From: Sordaria brevicollis
Taxonomy: Eukaryota > Ascomycota > Sordariomycetes > Sordariales > Sordariaceae
Length of the DNA stretch: 64,000 nucleotides
Assembly: GCA_033439795.1 (NCBI GenBank)
Contig: JAUTDP010000011.1
Span: 1-64,000 of the forward strand
Direction of reading: 5' to 3'
The translations under genes were made by a program, and so were the position numbers. Below are positions 1 to 12,259 of the stretch, in pieces; position 1 is the first letter of the stretch, and every line of letters starts with the position of its first letter. The notes under the pieces are model-generated. The model made no database searches. It saw only the letters and a program-made list of their open reading frames with translations, and had not been told where the DNA came from.

Positions 1-2000
1 GCTTTTTATAAGGGATAGAATATATTTGTATAGCCTTAAATTAAGGTTTATTTAATATAATAGGGAATTCGAATAATAGGATAATATAAGCGTAAATAGG
101 ATGAATATAACTGTTTACTTCGGCTAGGAATCGGACTATACTTTAGATAAAAATTCCTTCTATAATAATAAACGTTCCTTTTATAATACGAAATAAAATA
201 GGGATAATTAGGATTTAAAACTCTTTAATAATTTTTTTATTAATTATAGTATAATATTAATAACCCTTATTAATAAGGATATAGAATAAATTACGATTAT
301 TAATAATAAATAGAATTAAAATAAGTTCTATTTTTATTTTTAATTTAAAATCCTCTATTTTATTTAATATTTCTATTTCCGGCTCCGGGGCCCGATTTTA
401 TACTGGAATTAGGCTTTTATTTATTATTTAAGGGCGGAATTATAAGCTTTATTATCGTTATCGTCTTTTAAGAGCGGAGGGACCTTAATAGCGGTAGTTT
501 AAATATATATTCCGCTAAAGGAAAAGGGAATAATTAACCAATATAAATAAATTAAAACGTAATATCTAAAAGCGCTATAGCGTATATATAAATTATTATT
601 TTAACGATATTAACGCTCTTTATCTAATACCTATTTAACGCGCTTAATAGAAGTAGAAATAAAAGCGCTTATACTAGAACTATTTTAACTTCGTCCGTTT
701 CGATTATAAATTATATATATAATATTTATAATAATATTTCCGTTTATATCGATTAAACGTTAAATAAAGGTTATAAAAATAGGATAGGGCGTAATATGTA
801 GGGTATAAAAAATAGTAAAATAATTAATAGAAATAGCGCTGGGGACGTAAAATCTATTATTTTTAATTTTACTTTTCTAATTATATTAATATCGATAATA
901 ATCTTCTTTAAACTCTATTATTTATTTATATTTAAACGTATAATATTAAAATTATTTAAAATATTCGTAATAATCGTTAGAAAAAGTAAATATAAATATT
1001 TTATCGTATTATTTCTTATTAAAAGCACGGCGGAAATAACCCAATTTAATAAAACTTTCTTATAAATAATTACCTACCTTAAATATTTCGTTATTAAAAT
1101 CGGCTAAAAAGGTAGCGAATAATTCGCTATCCTTCTAACGTATATAAACGAATTTATCGAAGGCCGCCTCTTAATTCTAATAAGAACCGAAAATCGTACG
1201 AATTTATTTAAGGAATTTAATTAAATCTTCTTTACCGTATATAATTACAACGGTCTAGAATCCTTCTAACTATTAACCGTATTCAATAAAAAGCGTATTA
1301 ATAATTTTATACTAAATAATATTCGGGTTATTATAAAATCCTTATTTAATATCGTTATTATATACTATAACGAATTTATTAAAAAAAAAACCGAAGGTAT
1401 AAAATTGGCCGTCCTATTTAAGGAATTCTAATTATTTTTTACGACGGGGAGTTGAATTCGTATTATCGTCGGAATTATTATTAATTAGGGTCTTAAAAAG
1501 GGACTTCTTCTTACGAACGGAATATTCAATAATTCCGAAATCTAAATAAAGGGTAAAAGTATTAAAAATAAGGGTAATATTAAATAAGAGGGATTTAATA
1601 TAATCCTTAAAGGTCGCGCTATTCTTAAGGGCTTTAATTAAACCTTTAATTAAACTTTCGCTACTACTACTATTATTTAATATACCGTTTTAGGAGTCGT
1701 AAAACTCCTCTATATCGTTAATATTTATATCGTTAAGTCCGACCATAATGTCGAAAATGCCGTAATACCGCGCTTAAAGCTATTAATCTTCCGCTTATAA
1801 AACTACTATCCGCTTTTAAATAGTAGAACTTAATATAAGGGGGTATAGCACAATTAGCACAAATACTAGGTCTTAACGAATCGATAAGGTTCTACGAAGG
1901 GGAAAAGGGAGGAAAGGAGGCGCCCTCTAAGCGGCATTAATCAACTATCCTTTTGAAGACCGGGTACGGGCCACTCCGCTTGCCGTAGCGGCAAGGACCG

Positions 2001-2067
2001 CGATTGGCGGCCCGACTGGCGGCTCGACTAGCGGCCCAACTAGCGGCACGATTGGCGGCACGACTAG
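2001..2067. repeat. 12-bp tandem repeat, about 5.6 copies
   Basis: Five full 12-bp units of the form CGAYTRGCGGCN, plus a partial sixth, follow one another without spacers (units start at 2001, 2013, 2025, 2037, 2049, 2061). Most differences between units are C/T transitions, as RIP would produce. It is a GC-rich minisatellite inside an AT-rich island. Confidence 0.85.
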
Positions 2068-2849
2068 TAATGCCAGTTAGACTTAGCCACGGGCATTAAC
2101 CCTATAATAATAGGTACCTAAATCCCCAACGATTATTCCCGATTATAATACGGATATTATAATTCGATATAATCCAAATTTAATCACTTATAATTACGTA
2201 TAATATTACGTAAGTGCGTACGGACTAGGGTATAAGCTCGCGCTTATATATCCAATCCTCCGTATATATTTCTCCCTTCCCTTCTTTCGTATAATAACAC
2301 ATATTTTATTATATACCTAACGGTGCTAACGCTATCCCTTAATAACGGGTATTAAATTTATTAATACATCGCTAACGGTTATATAACGTCTACTATCCGA
2401 TTTTACTAATACGTAACTATAATCGCAAATAAATATAATATATTACTTTATTTATAATCGTATTAATTAAAACGCGCAATACAACTTCGCAACCTTATAT
2501 TACCCGCATTTTTAAATACAATTAAATACAACTTTATAGGTAAATTTATTTAATTTTTACGTATTTTATAATACCTTTCGCACTTAAATATACGTATTAT
2601 TAATTAATATATCATCGTTTAAAATATTAGAAATATTTAATATAATTCGGGATAGAATTATTATAATATCCTAATATATAACGCTAAACTTTTTAGAATT
2701 TAAATTTAGGCCGTATACGGTTCGGCGTACGTGGAATTAAATATACTTTAGGCAAATATAAATAAAAACGCCGCGCCTTCCGTTTCGTCGCATAGGGTCC
2801 TCCCTCCGGGACCGTACGACCTTTAGTGTAGGTTCTAGGATATAAGGGT

Positions 2850-2861
2850 GGGGGGGGGGGG
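2850..2861. repeat. 12-base G homopolymer
   Basis: An uninterrupted run of twelve G residues follows GGGT at the edge of the GC-richer patch. It is a likely site of length variation or assembly error. Confidence 0.8.
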
Positions 2862-4157
2862 CACTACATGCTCCTCGACGTGTGGTAAAAGCGTTGTAAT
2901 AATAATATTATAAAATTTTTATAATTATATTTAATTAAAATATTTATTTCTATTTAAATTGAAGTTTATTTAAGCGTATTTGAAATCCTTTATATTAAAG
3001 TATTATATTTTAATTTTTAATTTCGCCTATAAGGTCGAATTTTTTGACGAGAAAAGAAAAAAAAATATTATTTAATTAGTAACGAAGTTAATTTGATTAA
3101 ATTACGGGAATTCGGTAATATAAGTTCGGGAATTCGAAAACATAAATAACAACGATTATTATAAAGCGTATCGTTAATTATTTATTATAAAGCGTATTAA
3201 TACTAATTACTTAAGTTACGATGATATAATTTATATTATTAATATTTATTACGCGTAGAATATTCTTATAAATAATAATAGAGTAATTAAGAATAAAATA
3301 AAATAAATTTTAAACTACTAAAACGAGTAAAAGTGCGTAACGATAAATAACTAAGAATAATAAAATAAATAATAAAAATATTTAAAGTTAGGATTTTATA
3401 GGAGCCTTATATTTACGTTTAAAGATAATATATATAAAATATAATAATGATAATTAATTGATTAATTAATAATCCAAACAATTTTAACGACGACGGTTTA
3501 AATAAACCCTTTTTATAAGTATAACTTACCCGGATAAGCGGGTTATAACATAAATAACTATAAGTCGAAACGAAATATATTAATTTATATAACGAAGAAA
3601 CTTTTTTATTATTAATAGGAATATTTCTTAATAGTATTAAAACAAATATATAAAAGAAATTTAATATTTATATAACTCGAACGCGCAAACGCGTAAAAGA
3701 AGGAATTCAATATTATAACGGCGCGAAGCTTTTATATATTTAAACCTAGGGCGAAGTATATATTGGATTAAGAATACTAAATTAAAAAAAAGGGGGAAAT
3801 TTCAAAATATAGAAAGTAAAATATACTAATCGAAGTTTTATACTTAAATTTAACGATAAACAAAACTAATAAGTAATTACCAGCGATAATACTAGTAACT
3901 ATAACGTTATATAAGGACTCTAAAGGCTATACCGTTACAAAACCCTAACCCAAAGATAAATAGGACCGGCCAAAGAAAAAGGAAAAAAATAATAAATACT
4001 TTTAAATAAATAAAGTCCGCTACTTAACTTGGGTAAGGCAAACTAGCACCTGTACTTACTTACTTATTTTCTTATACTTACTTATACTTGACACTAAAAC
4101 TTAACTTATTGGCAGCGCTGCGTAAAAGACATCGCATATTATTAAAACCACTAAATA

Positions 4158-6890
4158 CTAACGCTCGATAACAGCCTCCCATTGCCTCGCACTTTCCAAC
4201 ATATTCTTCGCATGCTCTTTCTTCAACGTCGTAAGCTTATCAATAATATGCCCCGTTGCGACCGCCTGCGGTCCCCAGATCTTCAACGCGACGTCCGCCG
4301 CCCTCTCAAGCCATACGATTGCCTGCTCCAGGTCACCACCTTTCTCATGAATCTCGGCGACATCTTCCATTGTGTGAGCCGCGATGCCATCTTGGTGGAA
4401 AGCAACCTTAGGGTCATTCAGTAGTCCTTCAGGTGGCGGACGGCGAATGACAGCCATGCAATGCTGCAGCGCTAGGTCGTGGTCGTTGATGACCATGTAG
4501 AAATGGGCCAGCTCATTCTCGACTGCACGGGTTTGTTCAGCGTGTGGGCCGAACTCTTGTCGGCATGCTTTGAACAGCTCGGTAACAATAACCATTGCCG
4601 CATCAAACTCGCCGTTGCGACGTAGGAGTGTGGCCAGGGAGTCGAGAAGTTTGAAGGAAACAAACCGTCGTTGGCCGAGGCGGCTGAACATGTCCACCAT
4701 GCATTGCAAGGCACGGCGGGAAATCTCTTGGCAGTCTTGGTCGTTGTTGAGTTCATTGCAGATGCGCGCGATGGGATGGGTGGGTGAAAAGTTGTTGTTG
4801 GCTTCGCTGGCGAGGAATTGAAGGAGAATGGTGCGGAGCTCAGGCCGGGCGCGGACGTTGGCTGGTGACAGGGTGGCAAAGAGGTTGCGAAGGAAGTCAA
4901 AGGGTTGGCTGGTCATGGCAGCCGCGGCATCTCGACCAGCTTCCGACAAGGCCGGCCATGCTCGAAGATCCGGCCTTTGAGCGGGGTCTGACTCTGTAGA
5001 ACTGGCCGATAACTTGATGAGGTAGATGGCGTTCTTGATAGAAGACCAGTACTGCTGTGACGCATCTGTTGTGCCTCGGCCAAGGAAGTCATCAGGCGAG
5101 ATGCCGTCCGGCACGTTTCGTATTTGCCAGTCATAGTAATCTCGAAGGCTGAGCGTGATGATGTCCAACGTCCTCGTCCTAGAGTCGGGGGCAATGAACG
5201 GTGGCGGTGACTCGGCAAGGGCGCGGATTTGTGCCTTGAACTTGGAAAGACTTTGGGGATTGGGCGTCCCGGTATGGACGATCTGCTTGTCCTTGTCATG
5301 GTTCTGATCCTCTGACCAGGCACAGCTCGATGCGGGCGTAGCGCATGATTGTCCACCAGGTGTCGAGGAGGAGAAAGCCGGCGACGAACATGTCTCGATT
5401 GTTTCAGTTGGAGACAGTGATCTCTGCTTCGGTTGAGGGGAAGTTTCTATAATGAGATCCGCGATGGTCAATGCCGACCGGGTGATTCGTGGGCTCATGG
5501 CTTGTTGACGTGGCGGTGATGGTGACCTGTCTAAGGACATGGTATCTGGACTGGATATGGTGATGGACAGGGATCCGAGAGGGCTTGTTGACCGTTGTGA
5601 ACGCCTGCGTCTGTCGTGCGGTGACAGCAAGCCCGAATGTGTGTACTGTGGTGTTTCCCGTACGCCGTCCTGGTTATTTATATCCTGGACATGATGTGCC
5701 GCCGGTGAGGCATGGGCGTGCCTCCGAGGCGAAGTGGATCCATGGAAGCGTCCAGGACGAGCATGCCTCTCTTTTTCATCGCTGTTGACGTTTTTAAACA
5801 CATTCCATTCTCGGAACCTCTTGTCATACATGCGTTTGCTGGTGTCCGACAAGGTGAGGTTAGCAAGAGGGATCTCGATCAGCGTCATGTTGGTTCTTGG
5901 GGGGTGGAGTGATGTGACAGAGTAGGGTGAGATGGAAGAAGCGGAAGGTCTGATGATGACGACAGGAAGTCATGAGAAACACGGAACATGGCAGTAGACA
6001 TTATTATAGGTAAAACCATGATCGGGATAGACTTGATTGCCAGCAACGGTGTAAGAAAACTGAGACGTGAGATAGATAGATGAGCTGGAAAGACAGGTCG
6101 GCCGGCGGACTGCTTTCCCTGTTCGTCAAACTGAGAACACGGCATGGACTCCGGTGCTGTGGTCAACAAGGCGTGGAGCCAGCACATGCGGCTAGTACCC
6201 ATGGGACTGGGACTTTGTTGGATGGATGAGTGCAGTGCAATGCAGTGATGGGATGGCATAGGACAGTGTGTCTCTGACAGTGCAGATGTTGTGTCGGCCG
6301 GCATGTTGTGTCCATATCCTGTCCTGTCCCCGACTGAACAAGGACTTGAAGACGCCGTCGGTCATGAAATGACGGGTTGAGCTGAAGGAAGAAAGAGAAA
6401 AAGACATGGGCGTGGTATATCCATGTTTGATATGTATGTGGAAATTGACTAAAGGGACGTCAAAATACCTTGCAGAAAAGTTGTATTGACTCCTCATTAT
6501 GTCGCTTACTTTTTTGAGGGGATATTGTCTGTAGAGGTCGACAATGATATCTCGATGGCGGGCCCAGTCCTGAGCGGACGGGCCCTGGAGTGTGCGCGTA
6601 GTCTGTCCAGCCAGGCCAGCAGGAGGAGGTGGTCCTCTCAAGTGAGCACCAGGGAGTGGGAATGCCCCTATCGACATGGCCAAAGGAGGAAGCGGTTGGA
6701 GAGATGTGGATGTTGATGATGATGATGATCGTGCTGACACGGATGAGAGAGAGGAGACGACAGGTTGCTGGTGTTGGTGTTGCTGTTGTGGAGGTACGCC
6801 GGCGACTAGTGAGCGTTCGGATGGATGAGGAGGAGGGCCCGAGACGGCGGGAGCATCTGCACGGGTCTGATCGGGTCGGTACATGGCCAT
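4158..6890 (-). CDS. Clr5-domain protein with TPR-like C-terminus
   Basis: Two exons on the minus strand, 6890-6469 and 5838-4158, joined by a 630-nt intron (donor GTATTT, acceptor ACCAG), give a 700-residue frame-consistent product. The junction restores a Clr5 domain at about residues 107-158: its first half (DWARHRDIIVDLYRQYP) is in exon 1 and its second half (KRMYDKRFREW) in exon 2. Clr5 is a fungal N-terminal domain assumed to be regulatory or DNA binding. Residues 20-100 are Pro/Gln/Ser rich, and the middle holds many Ser-Pro pairs. The last 250 residues are helical and TPR-like (LLDSLATLLRRNGEFDAAM, ERAADVALKIWG). The start at 6890 was taken because the frame upstream is low-complexity leader; a second Met lies two codons later. 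Function is inferred from the domain only. The stop codon abuts the RIP island. The intron is long for this group. Confidence 0.8.
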
Positions 6891-9641
6891 GGTCACCAAC
6901 CGGGCAGCCTCTCTATCCTTGAAATCCGAGCGAGAGGTCCGAATGCAAGAAAAAACAACGAAAGAAAAGCGAGCCAGGGGGGGAGCGACAGGGAGCGGCC
7001 GACTCGAACTTGACAAACAGCAATGAAATGATGGGAAGAATCCGATGGCGATGGCGGGGACGAAGCTTGTGGACTGGAAGGGAAAGTGCGGAGCGCCCGC
7101 CATCCCCCAAAGAGATGCAAGAACCTCACTTTTTAGTGCCGCTGCGTCAGTGCAGGAAGCCGCGAACCGCGCATGACGCCAGTGGGCGGCAGCCTCTAAT
7201 CGATATCGCTATGGGCCGCCATTGGTCCAAAGTCAATCAAATGGCGGTGGGGACTGTTGCCCAAACACGGCCGCCCATGTAACCCTACCTACAAAATGCG
7301 CTACAACAACCCGAATCCTCCAAAACCACCACCACTCATTAACATTAATGCCACCGGCAACCAACAACAATGCCACCTCCTGAACACGATAAATGACCTT
7401 CACGTGGAAGCCGTAAAAGGCTACCGGCATCGAACACGACATGAGGAGACAAAAGACGGGAGGGAGCCCTCTCTTGATGTGCAAAATGCACTCTCTACCT
7501 CTATCCTATAGATCGCCTGACACCTTGGGATGCCCTCAACAGTCAACACCAACCTGGCTGGGCAGCTGAAAAACGAAATTGATGAACCACCGACGGGGAT
7601 CTCCAACACCGTCCGTTGGTCCCAAATGTTTGGGGGCCGATCACACAATGCAACCTCAGCTCATTGTCTTCTTCTTTTCCTTCCAACCAACTGAAGGGAC
7701 CGACGGTAACGTTGGCGAGCGAGAGAAAAATGCTGCCCGGCCAGGGCAAAGGAGCGAATTTCACCTGCCGACTTCTGGACACAAGGGGTTTGATCAGCTT
7801 TTTGTACGTCCCCTCGGAACCGTGACACTCATGACTTGACACACACACAAAAAAGAACCCGCGCGCGTGGCACAGCATTCTCAAATCTCTCCCCAGTCCC
7901 CAAATCCGAGAACCGAAAAGAACCTTGCATATGTGCCGAGACCAGCTAGCACGCCAACGTTGAAGAGGGCTGAGTCTCAGTCTGGGCTCCGGGGGCCACA
8001 ACGTCCTCCACGATATTTGACCCCTGGGCTGGCGTGGTGCCCTTAAAACGCCACCACGATCACTTCAACCACATGCACATGTCGCCTGTCGACAGCTGTT
8101 GCAGCTTTTGTAACGTCGACATAGTATTTTCCATGTGTATTGATGATTCACAGTTCGGGAAAGCTTGATGACTTTCGCTGTCAATGTCAACGGTGATTTA
8201 TCTATTACATTCATTGTCAGTTCCAGTCCCTTTCGTCCAACGTCAGGTCCAGTCAGGTCAAGTCAGGTCCAGTTAGCTCAGAGTCTGAGTACGTGTCAAA
8301 CCACCAACCTGCGAGCTCGCACAACACACAAAAAGTCACGATCCACAAACTCAGGATCACAACTCGGATTATTAATCCATTGACCAAAGCGGACTCGTCG
8401 TATCTCCATGCTCTATTGATGCGTGTACCGTACACTTGTTTATCACAACGTAAAGCCCACAAGAATAGAACGCTGAGTAAAGATCTTACCAACCGACATC
8501 ACCTACGGCGTGATGCGTACCCGGAAAGTGGGGGGTGCCGCAAAAAGGCAACGAGGCAGGTGCACCTTGCAGAAATCTTCATTGTCGTGCTCGTGGACGC
8601 CAAAAATCTCCACATTGCCCTGCATTCCATATCACGGGCCATGGTGAGAGATATGTACGGTTCCTGCTTTTCATTATTCGGTAGATGTAGGTACAGCACC
8701 TTGCATACTGTCTAGTGCCAAACGAGTATCGACAGTCCGCGGACCATGAGAGTTCCTAAGAAACCGAGGAAATGCTAAGGAAAGTCGGCGACAAACCAGC
8801 GAGGCGGCTGGCAACAAAGCAGGGGAATTCCAATGCGACAAGGTGACGAAAGATGACCGACAGGAGGGATAAGAACTTTGCAGTAGTCTCATTATCTTAC
8901 CCCGGCCCGGCTGACGGCTTCTCGCCCAGTTTGGCCAAGCTCCGTTCCATACATCTCAATAATCATGACCTCCACATCGGCCCCTCGCTTCACCACCTCA
9001 AACACCCGAAACTGACTTCTCAGCTACACGTGCAGCTTCCTCAGCGAGGCCTCCCAAGAATTAAAACAATAAGTATGCCGCCCAAACTCCATACCGAAAC
9101 ACCACAAAAAGATAAAAACAAACCATATGCAACCACCGACAGGCAACCTTTTTCCTCCGGTGTGCACTCTACGCCAACGCATGCATTGCACGTTGTGCTA
9201 CTCCCTCCGACACAAGTTGACGCCATCTCTTATTTTCGTCATGATCAGTCGATGAGGTCTTTGCCCTCGCGATGATTTTTGATAAAGTCAAACAAGGCTG
9301 TTATTACGCAGAGTGGCCTGTGACAGATAGGTATGTTAGCGGCTTGGTTCCATCGTTTTCTGTATACGTTATTTTGGAGAAGGGCTGAAGGGAAAAGAGT
9401 GCGCGCGGAGAGACGAGATCGGGACACGTAATAGGACGGTCAAGATCATAACCCTCAACAACGTTGACCGGGTAAAGCAACGTTGAAGGGGGTCAGGATC
9501 CAAGATGATGTACCAGCGGATATGAGGGTGGCTTAGACCCTGTGAACGATGATGACTGATGAGCCAGCACCGGCCTTCTGCCCGCCCACCCACCATCGAA
9601 CAAGCCACGAACTGCAATGAAGAAGAGGAAGAGAGAGCCAC
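6891..9641. other. Intergenic, no gene recognised
   Basis: About 2.75 kb of ordinary base composition. Short open frames on both strands have biased or arginine/proline-rich products and no recognisable domain. It presumably holds the promoter and 5' leader of the Clr5 gene at its left end and the 3' end of the membrane-protein gene at its right end. Confidence 0.6.
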
Positions 9642-10508
9642 TCACGCTTGTACAGAACCCAGCACCAAAGGCGCAATCAGACTCCTTTCGCTCTCACTCA
9701 TACCAGACTGCCTACCACCGACATTAGACAGCCTAATGCCCATGGCTCCTGCTAGACCTATCCCGGCGCCAGCAAGAAGTAGATTGAACACGCAGCAGGA
9801 TACGGTCACAATCTTTTTGCGCCAGTGTTGCTCGCCTTCTGTGAGCGCAACCTTTGCCGAGGTAGTCTCAACCGCGAGGAGTGCAGCGAAGATTCCGATG
9901 TTGAGGATGAGACCGATTGTTCCCTAGTACTGAACGTTAGTACATGATCGACACAATGCTCTATGAATCCATGGTATTGTGCAAGCGATAATGGTGGTCA
10001 CCCCCATATGCTGCACTGTAACGACAGCTGCAATATGTCCCGTATCTGATGCAGTCAACACTGGAAAGGGATGGAAGAATGGTGCAAGTGCTGATATGGG
10101 GGGTGTCAATACGATGGCCGGCAAGTCAGGATATCCGCACTGACGGCCCGGCAGCAACACCATCACAGAACCACATGGACTTACCACGATGACAGAGGCA
10201 ACCGGCAACAGTTCGTTGACAATGATACCAAAGCTGCTATGCCCAACTCCGCCCTTTCCATTCGCACCATTGCCCAGTCCTTGTTGAAGCACAATGTTAC
10301 AGGAATGGGCATCAGAGTTGATGACGGTTTGGTCATTCGACAAGTTCATGACTATTGTCGTTGGCTGATGTGATGTGGCGTCCATATAGTCGGCCTCGTT
10401 TTGCAGGTTGTGTATGAAGGCTACTACGCCGGCGATGATCAGCCCGAGATTGCCGAGTATGCAAAGAAGGTGGGTGAGCTTCCACCACGGGTGATTTGTT
10501 CTGTACAT
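9642..10508 (-). CDS. Small tetraspan-like membrane protein
   Basis: The simplest model has exon 1 at 10508-10185 (donor GTAAGT) and exon 2 at 9923-9642, giving 201 residues in frame. The acceptor is CTAG, preceded by a TACTAAC branch site. Hydrophobic segments lie at about residues 11-33 (LLCILGNLGLIIAGVVAFI), at the exon junction running into LILNIGIFAALLA, and at VSCCVFNLLLAGAGIGLAGA. A polar Asn/Gly-rich loop lies between the first and second. The layout resembles fungal MARVEL or SUR7-like plasma-membrane proteins, but no signature motif was seen. A small extra exon inside the 261-nt intron is possible, and a GTGAGT overlapping the stop at 9642 could be a further donor. I do not recognise a named family. 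Confidence 0.6.
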
Positions 10509-11290
10509 GGCGAAGGCTCAGGGCCAATTGGATGCGCGTGGTGTGTTTTGTGCAACGGGTAGGTAAGAAGGACGACGAGGATAGCGATGGTGAGGATGAG
10601 ATGGGTAATAAGGTTGGTAAGCGGTGGAAGATGAAACTGATGATAACCTCAGAAGATGATCTAATAACAGCAGCGGCCAGTGTTATGGTCAACGATGGCC
10701 TAGGATGATATGGAACCCGGATCGCAAGTAAACAAGTAAGCTGATTATGATATTGACTTGAGAAGGGATGCCATGTATTTAAGGCACTTGCCATGGCGTG
10801 GCTGACAATGGACAGCAAAAGTGGACTCGGCCAGCCCAGGAATAACACAACCAACATTCAGTTGGTAGGATGTGACCGACTTGTAGCCCTTGATGCTGAT
10901 GATGATGATGCTTCTTGTTGCTGTCCTGCAGCGGCACCGGACTGTACTCAGGGGTTTCAGGGGCTCAAAGAGACAGATGTCTGTCCTGGTTTGTTTCCTG
11001 GACGGCGGTTGTTCCTGGACACTTTCCTAAACCGGTCGTGAACTATCACGAAGAAAGAAAGAAAAGATGGACCAACATGGACTAACATGGTTGACGGTGA
11101 TGGCATTCACAAGGATATGAGGGGCATGTTAGGCAGAAAATGGGGGAAGTGGTAGGAGTATGATGAGATCTGGTTGTTAGCGTCTCCGAGAAGAAAGGCT
11201 TGGATGGTGGTAGCTCCACACCCGCCTCCTCCTGGGCTTGTCATGACGGTTCACTGCCACAATGGGTTTGCAACTTTGCGTGACGAGAGG
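10509..11290. other. Intergenic, no gene recognised
   Basis: Upstream region of the membrane-protein gene. Only short unconvincing frames are present. Confidence 0.55.
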
Positions 11291-12259
11291 TTAAGCGACG
11301 GAAGCAGGTACCGGTAACGGGAAGGTCGTGTTTTTAGGTATCTTTGTTCTTGATCCAGTTGGTTGTCCAGAGTTGTCGCAGATGTCCAATGGGAGTCGCG
11401 ACTGGGCCATAATCCATATGTTGAACATGAAAGCGTTGAGAATGGCGGAACCCGCCACAGCCCACGGTTGGATGTCCCTGTTCATAAGCCGTTTTCTCTG
11501 TTATCAAATTTCCCCAACTGGGTCTCAGCCTCAATCCGATGAACTCACCCCGCGTTTCAAGAAGTCGGTTCAGATGATCACGACGCCTTGGCGTTTGCTG
11601 AGCATGGTTGATTCTGGTGGTTCTCGGTTGAGATCCTGGGCTGTTAGCATGCTTCCATCCTCACCTACTGACTTTGATGATGATGCAGAATGATTAAGCG
11701 CGGAACGATGGATTTTAGCTCCCGCCCCGAGCGGGAACCAGGCGCACAGGATTGAACCTTCTGAGTAAGCTGAGTCTGTTTGTGGTGAGCCGTAGGGCTG
11801 GGCCACGAAGTGCACATTGCACAACTTAACCGCTGGTGGCCCTCCGATCTCAGATCTATGAATGGGTTAACAAGGTGTATAAAAGCGGTGATTGGTACTT
11901 TGGGGTCAATTGGAGTGTCTGTGTAACCAATCACTTACCAGGACTTCATCCTCTGAAGCGGCGACGGCGTTCCTGACAGAGAGCCGATTATTGACGGACT
12001 CGAACACTGGGATGACAGGACCCCAAATGCCTTTGAGAGAACAATTGATTCTTGTCGACAACACGAAGTAAAATGAAAAGGTCAGGACTGAGTCAGATGG
12101 ATGCCTTGGTTTGGCCAATTGCTCCTTGGCTTTGTCGTTCGAAGTGTCCCCATGCTGGTCCCCTTTTGCTATCCGGGGTGGTTGGTGCCTGGTGCCTGGA
12201 GGCCCTGGTTCATTGAGGTTGTTAGTGAGGTCGACAGTGTGGTAGTTGGTTGATGTCAT
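11291..12259 (-). CDS. Unresolved multi-exon gene, hypothetical
   Basis: Several protein-like open segments lie in succession on the minus strand. The first, 12259 to about 11940, starts MTSTNYHTVDL and ends EDEVL at a GTAAGT donor. A second, around 11824-11660, contains CAWFPLGAGAKIHRSALNH. A third, 11485-11291, contains a likely membrane segment (AVAGSAILNAFMFNIWIMA). GTAAGT, GTGAGT, GCTAAC and CAG/CATAG motifs fit short introns between them, but I could not find one set of junctions that keeps the frame throughout. It may be a small membrane protein or a decayed gene. No family recognised; boundaries are approximate. Confidence 0.3.

Larger units (their letters stand above)
1..4140. repeat. 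RIP-degraded AT-rich island, no readable gene
   Basis: The stretch is dominated by TpA, with CpA and TpG rare but CpG retained, the pattern left by C-to-T mutation at CpA (RIP). No reading frame longer than about 60 codons survives. A less AT-rich patch at about 1850-2090 and another at about 2700-2900 interrupt it. The original content is probably transposon relics, but I could not identify a family. A pyrimidine-rich block near 2250-2300 following TATATA resembles the promoter part of a fungal LTR (weak). The island stops a few bases downstream of the stop codon of the Clr5 gene. Confidence 0.8.

Noticed and set aside
8853..9275. 140-codon plus-strand frame in the intergenic region
   Set aside because: Composition is His/Leu/Pro-rich without domain, and frames on the other strand overlap it equally well.
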